DNA of 64,000 nt from positions 25,946-89,945 of the forward strand of contig DFGA01000011.1 in the NCBI GenBank assembly GCA_002371615.1, in the 5' to 3' direction. The notes under the pieces were generated by a model. That model ran no database searches. It worked only from the letters and a program-made list of their open reading frames with translations, and had not been told where the DNA came from. This document shows, in pieces, positions 8,424 to 17,356 of the stretch. Each line of letters starts with the position of its first letter. The first letter of the stretch is position 1. The DNA comes from Lachnospiraceae bacterium UBA3762 (lineage in GTDB: Bacteria; Bacillota; Clostridia; Lachnospirales; Lachnospiraceae). The translations under genes and the position numbers were made by a program.

Positions 8424-10790
8424 ATGTTTGTATCAATGAATTGGATTAAAGACTTTGTTGATCTTGACGGGTTTGACATGGAGCAGCTTATCCAGAGGTT
8501 CACATTGTCGACGGCCGAGGTTGAAGGAATAGAATACAAAGGAAAAGATGTTGATAATGTAGTTGTAGGTGAAATTATCTCATGTGAGGATCACCCGGAT
8601 TCGGATCATCTGCATGTGCTCAAAGTAGATGCCGGAAGCGAGGTGTTTGATGTTGTCTGCGGCGCTCCGAATGCGAGAGCCGGGATCAAGACAGCTTTTG
8701 CCAAGGTTGACGGTAATGTTTGCGGAATGAAGATTAAACCTGCAAAACTGCGCGGAATAATGTCGTACGGTATGTGCTGCTCGGCCAAGGAGCTGGGAAT
8801 AAGCGATGATCATTCCGGAATAATGGAACTTGACGGGAGTCTGGCAAACGGAACGGATATTAAAGAGATTTATCCGATAGATGACGTTATATTTGAAGTT
8901 GATAATAAATCTCTTACAAACAGGCCGGATCTGTGGGGACATTACGGTATAGCAAGAGAATTTGCCGCACTTGTTGACAGACCTTTAAAACCGCTCCCTG
9001 TTGCCGAAAATCCATATACGGGAGAAGATACGGTCGACGTTACGATACGCAACGAAGACAAGTGCTACAGATATTCTGCGGTCAGGGTCGAGAATATTAC
9101 AGAACACGTAAGCAGTAATGTGATGCAGGTCAGATTGTATTATTGCGGATCACGTCCCATTAATCTTCTTGCGGACATTACCAACTACATAATGCTCGAG
9201 CTCGGACAGCCTATGCATGCGTTTAACGGTGATAAGGTGGAGAAGATAGTTGTTTCGACACCGGACGAGACCATACGTTTTACCACACTAGACGGAAACG
9301 AACATGAAATCACTACAGACACGCTTATGATCTACAATGACAAAACACCGGTTGGAATTGCCGGGATCATGGGCGGACTTGACAGTGAGATAACAGATGA
9401 TACGAACTCACTTGTACTTGAGAGTGCGAATTTTGATGCAGTAAGTATCAGAAAGAGCGCAAGCCGTATGGCGCTTCGGACCGATGCATCTGCAAGATAC
9501 GAGAAGACTCTTGATCCGGAAATGACAATGCTTGCGGTCAAAAGATTCTTAAAACTTTTATTCGATGCAGACAGCGGATGCAAATGCGTTTCCAAAATCA
9601 CGGACATTTATGTCAAAAAATACCCCAAGATAGAGGTTCCGTTTAATAAGCAGTTTATCGACCGTTATACAGGTATCGACATATCTTCGGACAGAATAGA
9701 AAAAACCCTTCAAAGCCTTGGGTTCGGGGTATGGCGAAACGGGGATGATTTTAAGGCGACCGTACCGACGTGGCGTGCGACAAAAGATGTCAGTATGCAG
9801 GCTGATATTGTCGAAGAGATCACAAGAATATACGGATATGACAATTTTGAGATCAAAACAACATATGAACCGCTTCTTCCGGCAAGAAAATCAAACCGTA
9901 AGGTCAATGAAAACCATACAAGGGATCTTCTTGTCAAGAATTACGGACTTCACGAAGTTCATTCAAGGATATGGTGCGATCCCGATGATCTGAGAAACCT
10001 GGGACTTGCTCCGGAGGATAATGTTAGACTCCTTGGTTCATCCGAAGAGAAAGGTACCGGTATATTACGAACCTCGATGATGCAGTGCCTGCTCCCTCTT
10101 GTATACAAAAACAGGAGCTTTTCGGATACATTCGGTATTTTTGAAATAGGCAGAGTTGTTTGCGGAACCAATGAGGACGGTACGGCAAATGAAAAGCGTA
10201 TGTGTGCGGCTGTACTATACAGCAAGGAGAAGAGCGAAAAATCACTCTATATGGAAGGAGTCGATATCGTAAACACACTCATTTCCGAACTCAAACATCG
10301 GGAGGTTAATTATGTTAAGACCGATCCCGGGCATGCATGGCAGCATCCGAAGAATACAGCCAAAATATTAACAGGTGATACATGCCTTGGTATTATTAAT
10401 ACGATCCATCCCGCAACTCTTGCCAAGATTGCCAAAAACTGTGCACTCGTATGCATTGAGATCGATATGGATGTTCTTGATGAAGTATTATCCTGTGATC
10501 TTGAATTTGAGGAACCCTCAAGATTTCCTGCGGTTGATTATGATCTGTCGCTTGTTGTGCCGGAAGGTATCAGATATGAAAACATGCAGGAATGCTGGAA
10601 GAAGAAAGATATTCCCGAGCTTGCAAATGTAAAGGTTATAGATATTTACGATTCCAAAGACACAAAGAGTATAACCATGAGATTTTCCTTTGTTCTGTCA
10701 GACAGGACCCTTACAGGGGAAGAGGTGCAGGCAAGAATAGACAGCATTATTGATAAACTTGCTCAAAAGAATGTTACTCTAAGGGTTTAG
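8424..10790 (+). CDS. pheT: Phenylalanyl-tRNA synthetase beta subunit
   Basis: Partner of PheS. At 788 residues it has the full bacterial layout. An N-terminal EMAP/OB-fold tRNA-binding domain (about 40-150) comes first. The B3/B4 editing domain follows; it removes Tyr from mischarged tRNA-Phe. A B5 domain and a catalytically inactive class II core come next, and an FDX-ACB anticodon-binding domain closes the protein (about 695-788; the segment starting RFPAVDYDLSLVV is typical). GGAGG at 8411-8415 sets the ATG. queA follows after one base. Confidence 0.97.
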   Translation: MFVSMNWIKDFVDLDGFDMEQLIQRFTLSTAEVEGIEYKGKDVDNVVVGEIISCEDHPDSDHLHVLKVDAGSEVFDVVCGAPNARAGIKTAFAKVDGNVCGMKIKPAKLRGIMSYGMCCSAKELGISDDHSGIMELDGSLANGTDIKEIYPIDDVIFEVDNKSLTNRPDLWGHYGIAREFAALVDRPLKPLPVAENPYTGEDTVDVTIRNEDKCYRYSAVRVENITEHVSSNVMQVRLYYCGSRPINLLADITNYIMLELGQPMHAFNGDKVEKIVVSTPDETIRFTTLDGNEHEITTDTLMIYNDKTPVGIAGIMGGLDSEITDDTNSLVLESANFDAVSIRKSASRMALRTDASARYEKTLDPEMTMLAVKRFLKLLFDADSGCKCVSKITDIYVKKYPKIEVPFNKQFIDRYTGIDISSDRIEKTLQSLGFGVWRNGDDFKATVPTWRATKDVSMQADIVEEITRIYGYDNFEIKTTYEPLLPARKSNRKVNENHTRDLLVKNYGLHEVHSRIWCDPDDLRNLGLAPEDNVRLLGSSEEKGTGILRTSMMQCLLPLVYKNRSFSDTFGIFEIGRVVCGTNEDGTANEKRMCAAVLYSKEKSEKSLYMEGVDIVNTLISELKHREVNYVKTDPGHAWQHPKNTAKILTGDTCLGIINTIHPATLAKIAKNCALVCIEIDMDVLDEVLSCDLEFEEPSRFPAVDYDLSLVVPEGIRYENMQECWKKKDIPELANVKVIDIYDSKDTKSITMRFSFVLSDRTLTGEEVQARIDSIIDKLAQKNVTLRV

Positions 10791-10791
10791 A

Positions 10792-11826
10792 ATGAAAACA
10801 TCCGATTTTTACTATGAGCTGCCAAAGGAACTGATCGCTCAGGATCCGCTTGCGGACCGTTCTTCTTCAAGGCTTCTCGTGCTTGATAGGGAAAGCGGGA
10901 AGATTACTCACAGAACATTTTGCGATATAACGGATTACTTAAGGAGCGGAGACTGCCTTGTACTGAATGATACGAAGGTCATTCCGGCCAGACTGATCGG
11001 AATCAAAGAGGATACAGGCGCCACAGTTGAAGTTTTTCTTCTTGAAAGAAAAGAAGAAGGCATCTGGGAGACTCTTGTACGGCCCGGGAAAAAACTTCGA
11101 AAAGGTGCCAGAGTTGTATTTAGTGAAGGCGAGCTTAAGTGTGAGATAACCGATGTCCTTGATGACGGAAACCGGCTTGTCAGGTTTGAGTATGACGGTA
11201 TATTTGAGGAAATACTCGACAGGCTCGGACAGATGCCGCTTCCACCGTATATCACACACAGCCTTGAGGATAAAACCAGATATCAGACTGTATACGCAAA
11301 ATATGACGGCAGTGCGGCTGCCCCGACGGCCGGTCTTCACTTTACAAAAGCCCTTCTTGATAAAATATCCGGTATGGGAGTGAAGATCTGTTTTGTCACT
11401 TTACATGTTGGTCTTGGTACATTCAGGCCGGTTAAGGTTGAGGATATTTCCGCACATCATATGCATACCGAATGGTATAATGTAAGCCCCGAGGCCGCCG
11501 ATGTGATAAATTCGACGAAAGAGGCGGGCAACAGAGTTATCTGTGTCGGAACGACAAGCTGCAGAACTATCGAGAGCTCCTGCACGAATGACGGTAAGGT
11601 TATCGCCCAAAGCGGAAATACCGATATATTTATTTATCCGGGGTATGAGTTTAAAGTTCTTGACGGCCTTGTCACCAATTTTCATCTTCCCGAAAGCACC
11701 CTACTCATGCTGGTGAGCGCACTTGCCGGAAAAGATCGTATTATGGCAGCCTATAACGAAGCTATAAGGGAGAGATACAGATTTTTCTCTTTCGGTGATG
11801 CAATGTTCATACTCCCGCGGGGATGA
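10792..11826 (+). CDS. queA: S-adenosylmethionine:tRNA ribosyltransferase-isomerase
   Basis: Makes epoxyqueuosine at the wobble position of Asn, Asp, His and Tyr tRNAs, the penultimate step of queuosine synthesis. The 344 residues match the family. Hallmark segments include FYYELPKELIAQDPL at the N-terminus, LVLNDTKVIPARL, APTAGLHFT, FVTLHVGLGTFRPV and the C-terminal TNFHLPESTLLMLVSA. It lies one base after pheT and is probably translated by coupling. No other queuosine genes are in the window, so Q precursors or the other steps must come from elsewhere. Confidence 0.97.
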   Translation: MKTSDFYYELPKELIAQDPLADRSSSRLLVLDRESGKITHRTFCDITDYLRSGDCLVLNDTKVIPARLIGIKEDTGATVEVFLLERKEEGIWETLVRPGKKLRKGARVVFSEGELKCEITDVLDDGNRLVRFEYDGIFEEILDRLGQMPLPPYITHSLEDKTRYQTVYAKYDGSAAAPTAGLHFTKALLDKISGMGVKICFVTLHVGLGTFRPVKVEDISAHHMHTEWYNVSPEAADVINSTKEAGNRVICVGTTSCRTIESSCTNDGKVIAQSGNTDIFIYPGYEFKVLDGLVTNFHLPESTLLMLVSALAGKDRIMAAYNEAIRERYRFFSFGDAMFILPRG

Positions 11827-11833
11827 GCGCTAC

Positions 11834-11862
11834 TTGTTTTTGAAATTCTTTTGTATTATCAT
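11834..11862 (+). promoter_or_regulatory. Promoter of the PilZ gene
   Basis: TTGTTT (11834-11839), 17-base spacer, TATCAT (11857-11862). No terminator is visible after queA, so read-through into this unit is also possible. Confidence 0.65.
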
Positions 11863-11904
11863 ATTTTGAGGGTTACTTAATCAAACAATAAGGAGAGGAT
11901 TGTT

Positions 11905-12243
11905 ATGCAGGAGAAGAGGAAAAGTAAACGTTTTGTTCTTGAAGCAATGATCGCAATGGAGAGAGTTGACGGAACCAAGAACAGGCTTGTACCTATCAAT
12001 GTTATTGATGTATCGGGATCCGGGATAGGTTTTTCATGTATGGAAATACTTGAGATGAATTCTGTATATAAGCTTCAGCTTAAGATCTGGACCGGAGATG
12101 TGGTTGATGCACTTGTCAATATCGTCAGGTTTGATAACAGTAATGATGATAAATATATATACGGGGCGAACTTTATCGGTATGCCCGAAAATGACACGTC
12201 GAAGTTCAATATTCATGAGCTGTTCGAAGCTGCCAATAATTGA
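11905..12243 (+). CDS. PilZ-domain c-di-GMP-binding protein
   Basis: A 112-residue single-domain protein. It has both PilZ ligand motifs: RxxxR as RKSKR (residues 5-9) and the DxSxxG motif as DVSGSGIGF (about 36-44). These bind the c-di-GMP dimer. No membrane segment or effector domain is attached, so it probably acts as a small adaptor. AAGGAGAGG lies just upstream of the ATG. It sits between translation and glycolysis genes, so the neighbours do not reveal the target. A GGDEF protein and an HD-GYP protein occur within 15 kb. Confidence 0.88.
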   Translation: MQEKRKSKRFVLEAMIAMERVDGTKNRLVPINVIDVSGSGIGFSCMEILEMNSVYKLQLKIWTGDVVDALVNIVRFDNSNDDKYIYGANFIGMPENDTSKFNIHELFEAANN

Positions 12244-12268
12244 ACTGTAATTTTAGAGGAGTAAAAAG

Positions 12269-13810
12269 ATGAGTAAAAAACCTACAGTATTAATGATTCT
12301 TGACGGCTACGGCCTATCCGAAAACGAAGAAGGTAATGCGGTAAAGCTTGCCAAAACACCGGTAGTAGATTCGCTTATGAGAGATTATCCTTTTGTAAAG
12401 GGACTTGCAAGCGGAATGGCAGTAGGACTTCCGGACGGACAGATGGGCAATTCCGAAGTCGGACACCTTAATATGGGTGCCGGAAGGATAGTATACCAGG
12501 AGCTTACAAGGATCACCAAAGAGATACAGGACGGGGATTTCTTTGAGAACAAGAACCTTCTTCGTGCTATCAACAATTGTAAAGAAAAGGATTCATCGCT
12601 TCATATCTACGGTCTTCTTTCGGACGGAGGTGTGCACAGCCACATAACTCACCTGTACGGACTGCTTGAACTTGCAAAGAGAAACGGACTGAATAAAGTT
12701 TATATTCACTGTTTCCTTGACGGAAGGGATACACCCCCTACATCCGGAATCGATTATGTCCGCCAGCTTCAGAGCAAGATGCGTCAGATCGGGATCGGAG
12801 AGATAGCATCGGTTACAGGCCGCTATTATGCGATGGACAGAGATAATAATTACGACAGGGTTAAGCTTGCATATGTGGCTCTTACAAAAGGAGAGGGGCT
12901 TACAGCCGCAAATGCGGAAGAAGCGGTTGAGGCATCCTACGCAAGGGACGAAACCGATGAATTTGTTAAGCCTACCGTTATAGTTAACGGTGGTGTTCCG
13001 GTAGGAACTATAAATGATGATGATTCCATCATTTTCTTTAATTTCAGACCGGACCGTGCACGTGAGATAACGCATGCATTCTGCGATGACGAGTTCCGTT
13101 CGTTTAAGCGTGAGAAGAAGCTTGATATTGTTTATGTCTGCTTTACGGATTACGACCCTCTTATTGAAAACAAATACGTTGCTTTTGAGAAAGTCGGTGT
13201 CAATAATACATTCGGAGAATATCTCGCATCTCTTGGGATGACACAGGCGAGAATAGCCGAGACCGAAAAATATGCGCATGTGACTTTCTTCTTTAACGGC
13301 GGTGTTGAAGAACCCAATCCGGGAGAACAGAGGATACTTGTAAAATCACCGAAGGTTGCAACTTATGACCTTAAACCCGAGATGAGTGCTTATGAAGTTT
13401 GCGATAATCTTGTCAAAGCCATCAAGTCGGATAAATATGATGTTATAATCATTAACTTTGCAAATCCCGATATGGTAGGTCATACCGGAGTACTTGAAGC
13501 CGCGATCAAAGCTATAGAAGCTGTTGATGAGTGTGTAGGCAGGGCTCTTGAAGCAATCAAGGAAGTTGACGGAGTAATGTTTGTATGTGCGGATCACGGA
13601 AATGCGGAGCAGCTTATCGATCCTGAGACAGGAGAGCCGCATACGGCTCATACGACCAATCCGGTGCCGTTTATTCTTGTTAATTATGATAAGGATTACA
13701 CTCTGCGTGAAGGAGGATGTCTTGCGGATATCGTACCGACACTTCTTGAATGCATGGGTCTTGAACAGCCGAAAGAAATGACCGGAAAATCACTGCTGAT
13801 CAGGAAATAA
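12269..13810 (+). CDS. gpmI: 2,3-bisphosphoglycerate-independent phosphoglycerate mutase
   Basis: Interconverts 3- and 2-phosphoglycerate in glycolysis using Mn2+ ions and a phosphoserine intermediate. At 513 residues it is of standard length. Visible features are the metal-binding LDGYG at 11-15 (Asp12), the catalytic Ser62 in QMGNSEVGH, a central phosphotransferase insert with RDTPP and FNFRPDR segments, and the C-terminal metal site CADHGNAEQ followed by TAHTTNPVPF. It lies 25 bases after the PilZ gene and is probably co-transcribed with it. A long terminator follows. Confidence 0.97.
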   Translation: MSKKPTVLMILDGYGLSENEEGNAVKLAKTPVVDSLMRDYPFVKGLASGMAVGLPDGQMGNSEVGHLNMGAGRIVYQELTRITKEIQDGDFFENKNLLRAINNCKEKDSSLHIYGLLSDGGVHSHITHLYGLLELAKRNGLNKVYIHCFLDGRDTPPTSGIDYVRQLQSKMRQIGIGEIASVTGRYYAMDRDNNYDRVKLAYVALTKGEGLTAANAEEAVEASYARDETDEFVKPTVIVNGGVPVGTINDDDSIIFFNFRPDRAREITHAFCDDEFRSFKREKKLDIVYVCFTDYDPLIENKYVAFEKVGVNNTFGEYLASLGMTQARIAETEKYAHVTFFFNGGVEEPNPGEQRILVKSPKVATYDLKPEMSAYEVCDNLVKAIKSDKYDVIIINFANPDMVGHTGVLEAAIKAIEAVDECVGRALEAIKEVDGVMFVCADHGNAEQLIDPETGEPHTAHTTNPVPFILVNYDKDYTLREGGCLADIVPTLLECMGLEQPKEMTGKSLLIRK

Positions 13811-13834
13811 TCAAATTTAATAATTATTATATGG

Positions 13835-13896
13835 AAATACGGGTTTGTTTGTGGAAAATGCATAATTTGCTTGCAAACATACCCGTATTTTTTTAT
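13835..13896 (+). terminator. Long Rho-independent terminator after gpmI
   Basis: Ten-bp stem (13835-13844 with 13881-13890) continued after a mismatch by six more pairs (13846-13851 with 13874-13879), then seven T. Its 3' arm contains the -35 element of the next promoter. Confidence 0.88.
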
Positions 13897-13899
13897 AAT
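13871..13899 (+). promoter_or_regulatory. Promoter of the EF-G-like gene, nested in the terminator
   Basis: TTGCAA (13871-13876), 17-base spacer, TATAAT (13894-13899). The -35 and spacer are the 3' arm and T-tract of the gpmI terminator. Confidence 0.8.
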
Positions 13900-13905
13900 G
13901 TTAAC

Positions 13906-13923
13906 TAGGTGCGAAGGCGCCTA
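13906..13923 (+). promoter_or_regulatory. 5'-end hairpin of the EF-G-like mRNA
   Basis: TAGGTGC pairs with GCGCCTA around a GAAG loop (7 bp). It begins at the predicted transcription start, so the mRNA should start in a stem, a position known to protect transcripts from 5'-end decay. Confidence 0.5.
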
Positions 13924-13951
13924 ATATACAATAATTGGAGGAAGTTACAAT

Positions 13952-16045
13952 ATGAAGGTTTACCCCAGCAACAAGATCCGTAATGTTGTTATTTTAGGAC
14001 ACGGCGGATGCGGCAAGACTACTTTGACGGAAGCTATGGCTTATTTGGCCGGAATTACCACCAGAATGGGTAAGACCGATGACGGTAATACAATAAGCGA
14101 TTACGACAAAGAAGAACAGAAACGTCATTTTTCAATAGGAACAAGTGTTATACCGATAGAGTGGGATGATTGCAAGATCAATGTTTTTGATACTCCGGGT
14201 TATTTTGATTTCGTAGGTGAAGTGGAAGAAGCGGTTGGTGCTGCTGCCGGAGCGATCATAGTAGTATCGGGTAAAGCCGGTGTTGAAGTGGGTACGGAGA
14301 AAGCCTGGGAGATATGTGAAAAATATAAGCTTCCCAGAATATTCTTTGTTACGGATATGGATGTGGATAATGCCAGCTACAGAAAGATCGTTGAAGATCT
14401 TGAAGGTCTCTACGGCAAGAAGATCGCACCGTTCCATCTGCCTATCCGCGAAGATGAAAAACTTGTGGGCTATGTAAACGTAGTTAGTGAAAAAGGATTC
14501 AGATGGTCTGATGCAGGTAAAGCGGACGAATGTGATGTTCCCGATTACAGCCGTGAATATCTTGACAAGTACAGAGAATCACTTATGGAAGCTGTTGCCG
14601 AGACAAGCGAAGACTTTATGGAGAGATATTTTTCCGGTGAGACTTTCTCTGATTCCGAGATACGTTCTGCTCTTTATGCAAATATCAATGACGGAACAAT
14701 AGTACCTGTTACGATGGGCTCCGGAATAATGTGCCGTGGCGTTTATACGCTTTTGGACGATATTATCAAATACTTTAAGAGCCCTGACCAGAGACAGCTT
14801 AACGGTATCAACCAGAAGACGGGTGAGATATTTGAAGCAAATTACGATTTCTCCAAGCCCAAGTCGGCTTATGTATGGAAAACCATCGTTGATCCCTTCA
14901 TCGGAAAATATTCTTTGATCAAAGTCTGCTCCGGTGTCTTAAAGAGTGACGATACACTTTATAACAGTGAAAAGGATACTGAGGAGAGGATAGGAAAGCT
15001 TTACGTTCTTCGCGGCAACAAGCCTATTGAGGTCGGAGAACTTCAGGCCGGTGATATAGGTGCTCTTGCGAAACTTCAGAGTGTCAAGACCGGAGATACG
15101 CTATCAACGAAGTCCAATCCGGTCCAGTATCCGAAAACAGAGATCAGCAAGCCTTATACATACATGAGGTACAAAGCCAAGAACAAAGGTGACATTGATA
15201 AAGTCTCATCGGCACTTTCCAAGATCATGGAAGAAGATCTTACGGTCAAAAACGTTAATGATGCTGAAAACAGGCAGAGCCTTATATATGCGCTTGGAGA
15301 TCAGGCAATCGAGATAGTTGCAAGTAAACTTGCAAACGTATACAAGGTTGAGATAGAGCTTGAGCAGCCCAAAGTTGCTTACAGGGAGACGATCAGGAAA
15401 ACTTCCGATGTGGAGGCGAAATACAAGAAGCAGTCGGGCGGTCACGGTCAGTACGGACATGTTAAGATGAAATTCGAGCCTCTCGGGAATATGGAGAAGG
15501 CATTCGAATTTGAGCAGATAGTTGTCGGAGGAGCGGTTCCGAAGAATTATTTCCCGGCTGTTGAAAAAGGACTTGCTGAATCTGTTCTTAAAGGCCCTAT
15601 GGCAGCATATCCCGTTGTCGGTGTTAAGGCTATATTATACGATGGATCATATCATCCTGTTGATTCTTCGGAGCAGGCATTCAAGATGGCTACGATTCAG
15701 GCTTTCAAAAAAGGCTTTATGGAAGCCGGCCCGGTTCTTCTTGAGCCTATAGCTTCTCTTAAGGTAACTGTTCCGGATCAGTATACGGGTGACGTAATGG
15801 GAGACCTTAACAAGAGACGCGGAAGAGTGCTCGGAATGAATCCTATCGGAGGAGGCAAACAGGTAGTTGAGGCCGAGATCCCGATGACCGGACTGTACGG
15901 ATACTGTACGGTGCTCAGATCCATGACAGGAGGCCGCGGCGTATATGAATATGAATTCATAAGATATGAGCAGTGTCCTTCGGATGTACAGGAGAAGGAG
16001 GTTGCGGCAAGGGCAAGCAAACTTACGGATGAAAATGCCGAATAA
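13952..16045 (+). CDS. EF-G-like translational GTPase (second EF-G paralog)
   Basis: A 697-residue protein with the full five-domain EF-G layout. G1 is GHGGCGKTT (16-24) and G3 is DTPG (80-83). The base-specifying G4 motif NKxD is replaced by TDMD (134-137). This places it among the EF-G-like paralogs (FusA2/EF-G-II class) rather than the main elongation factor, which is normally next to rpsL-rpsG and tuf. The domain IV segment GGHGQYGHVKMKFEP and a C-terminal GGRGVYEYEF are conserved. Its exact role (recycling, a specialised translocase, or other) is not established. Transcribed alone, with GGAGG before the ATG. Confidence 0.9.
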   Translation: MKVYPSNKIRNVVILGHGGCGKTTLTEAMAYLAGITTRMGKTDDGNTISDYDKEEQKRHFSIGTSVIPIEWDDCKINVFDTPGYFDFVGEVEEAVGAAAGAIIVVSGKAGVEVGTEKAWEICEKYKLPRIFFVTDMDVDNASYRKIVEDLEGLYGKKIAPFHLPIREDEKLVGYVNVVSEKGFRWSDAGKADECDVPDYSREYLDKYRESLMEAVAETSEDFMERYFSGETFSDSEIRSALYANINDGTIVPVTMGSGIMCRGVYTLLDDIIKYFKSPDQRQLNGINQKTGEIFEANYDFSKPKSAYVWKTIVDPFIGKYSLIKVCSGVLKSDDTLYNSEKDTEERIGKLYVLRGNKPIEVGELQAGDIGALAKLQSVKTGDTLSTKSNPVQYPKTEISKPYTYMRYKAKNKGDIDKVSSALSKIMEEDLTVKNVNDAENRQSLIYALGDQAIEIVASKLANVYKVEIELEQPKVAYRETIRKTSDVEAKYKKQSGGHGQYGHVKMKFEPLGNMEKAFEFEQIVVGGAVPKNYFPAVEKGLAESVLKGPMAAYPVVGVKAILYDGSYHPVDSSEQAFKMATIQAFKKGFMEAGPVLLEPIASLKVTVPDQYTGDVMGDLNKRRGRVLGMNPIGGGKQVVEAEIPMTGLYGYCTVLRSMTGGRGVYEYEFIRYEQCPSDVQEKEVAARASKLTDENAE

Positions 16046-16066
16046 ATTAACAGTATAAAGCATAAT

Positions 16067-16099
16067 AAGATCCGGCCTACATATTGTAGGCCGGATCTT
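16067..16099 (+). terminator. Bidirectional terminator between the EF-G-like gene and the GGDEF gene
   Basis: Fourteen-bp perfect stem (16067-16080 with 16086-16099) and a five-base loop, flanked by T-rich sequence in both directions. It serves the two convergent genes. Confidence 0.9.
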
Positions 16100-16120
16100 T
16101 ATTATCGGAAAACCACGAAA

Positions 16121-17215
16121 TCAGGAATAAACGACCTGGTTTCGCCCGTTCTCTTTTCCTTTATAGAGCCGTTTGTCGGCAATCTCTATCAGAGTTTTAA
16201 CCTTGGCCGAAGAATAATAACCGGAAACTCCGAGGGTAATCGTAATATGAATACTTTTACCTTCATAATAGAACTCAAAAGACTCGATTGCCGCTCTTAT
16301 TCTGTTGGCAACTTCAACCGCAATTTCCGGTCCGTCATTTACGAGGATCAGGAATTCTTCGCCGCCCCATCTGCATGCGCTGTCTTTGGCTCTTATCTGG
16401 GCTGATATGATCTTACTGATATTCTGGAGAACAAAATCACCGCAATCATGTCCGTATGTATCATTGACTATTTTGAAATGGTCAATATCCGCCATTATAA
16501 GACTATACGGAACATCGTTGATAATAGCGTTACGGTGAGTATGGTTAAGACGCTCATCCATACTTCTTCTGTTAAGAAAATGGGTGAGAGGATCGTAACT
16601 TGCTTCGTCTTCAAGCCTTTCCTGTTCGCTTTCCATTTTAAGCTGCATGGAATTGACTTCAATGGCAAAGAGGGCGGAGAACATAAAAGTCAACCCAAGC
16701 CCTGTGATCAAATTCATATAGTTAAGGATTATTTCCGGTGCCATCTTCAGATTCCCTGACAGCGGCGGGATGACATATGTAATGCCGCGCATAACCATGT
16801 ATGCAAGAAACACAATTCCGGATGTAATAAACGGATAGACAAGCTTTCTTTTCATGGCCGTTATGGAAAAAGCAAGATAGAAAGATATCGGTATAAGAGC
16901 AATCAGGTAAAACATGAAACCGAAATTCCACCCTACGAACAGAGTTGACAGACATGAGTGGATAACAACTTCCGCAAGCATAGTATAATACAGCCTGCCC
17001 CAAAGCCTGATATTGGATACGACTCTGGACAGATATGTGTACATGATCACAATGGCCGTATTGTATACCCCCATTACGGTAACACCCATAATATAGAATA
17101 TGACCATAAAGATAAAATGAATCACGGCAACAGCGGTCAGCATAACAGAGTATCTGATTGCATCGTAATTCGTCTGTGAATCATCCTGATGTCCGTATAT
17201 TAATTTCTGGAGCAT
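16121..17215 (-). CDS. Membrane diguanylate cyclase (GGDEF)
   Basis: A 364-residue protein that should make c-di-GMP from two GTP. The N-terminal half has about six membrane helices (about 22-185) in a sensor module I do not recognise as a named family. A short helix linker leads to a GGDEF domain (about 200-364). The active site is intact: GGEEF at 284-288, the substrate motif DIDHFKIVNDTYGHDCGD (243-260), and an inhibitory I-site RAKD (275-278) exactly five residues before GGEEF, so product inhibition is expected. CGGAGG sits 9 bases upstream of the ATG. It is monocistronic. Confidence 0.93.
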   Translation of the reverse strand: MLQKLIYGHQDDSQTNYDAIRYSVMLTAVAVIHFIFMVIFYIMGVTVMGVYNTAIVIMYTYLSRVVSNIRLWGRLYYTMLAEVVIHSCLSTLFVGWNFGFMFYLIALIPISFYLAFSITAMKRKLVYPFITSGIVFLAYMVMRGITYVIPPLSGNLKMAPEIILNYMNLITGLGLTFMFSALFAIEVNSMQLKMESEQERLEDEASYDPLTHFLNRRSMDERLNHTHRNAIINDVPYSLIMADIDHFKIVNDTYGHDCGDFVLQNISKIISAQIRAKDSACRWGGEEFLILVNDGPEIAVEVANRIRAAIESFEFYYEGKSIHITITLGVSGYYSSAKVKTLIEIADKRLYKGKENGRNQVVYS

Positions 17216-17247
17216 ATCCCAATACCTCCGAAATATAAATCGCTGAT

Positions 17248-17276
17248 ATTATAACAGTTTTTTGATGTTTTATCCA
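17248..17276 (-). promoter_or_regulatory. Promoter of the GGDEF gene
   Basis: On the minus strand: TGGATA, 17-base spacer ending in an extended TGT, then TATAAT (complement of 17248-17253). It is divergent from the NusG-II promoter, with about 45 bases between the two -35 elements. Confidence 0.7.
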
Positions 17277-17320
17277 TATTATCGGGTGGATTTATAATCA
17301 GGCTTCTGCCAAAAAACCGG

Positions 17321-17349
17321 TTTACAAACATATGTTCGCGTAGTATTAT
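17321..17349 (+). promoter_or_regulatory. Promoter of the NusG-II / Gx transporter / ruvAB unit
   Basis: TTTACA (17321-17326), 17-base spacer, TATTAT (17344-17349). Transcription is predicted to start at about 17356, essentially on the ATG at 17357. Confidence 0.7.
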
Positions 17350-17356
17350 TTTCTAT

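Noticed and set aside
12593..13279. A 228-codon open frame on the minus strand opposite gpmI
   Set aside because: It lies wholly inside the well-conserved gpmI, has no ribosome site and no family-like sequence; it is an antisense shadow.
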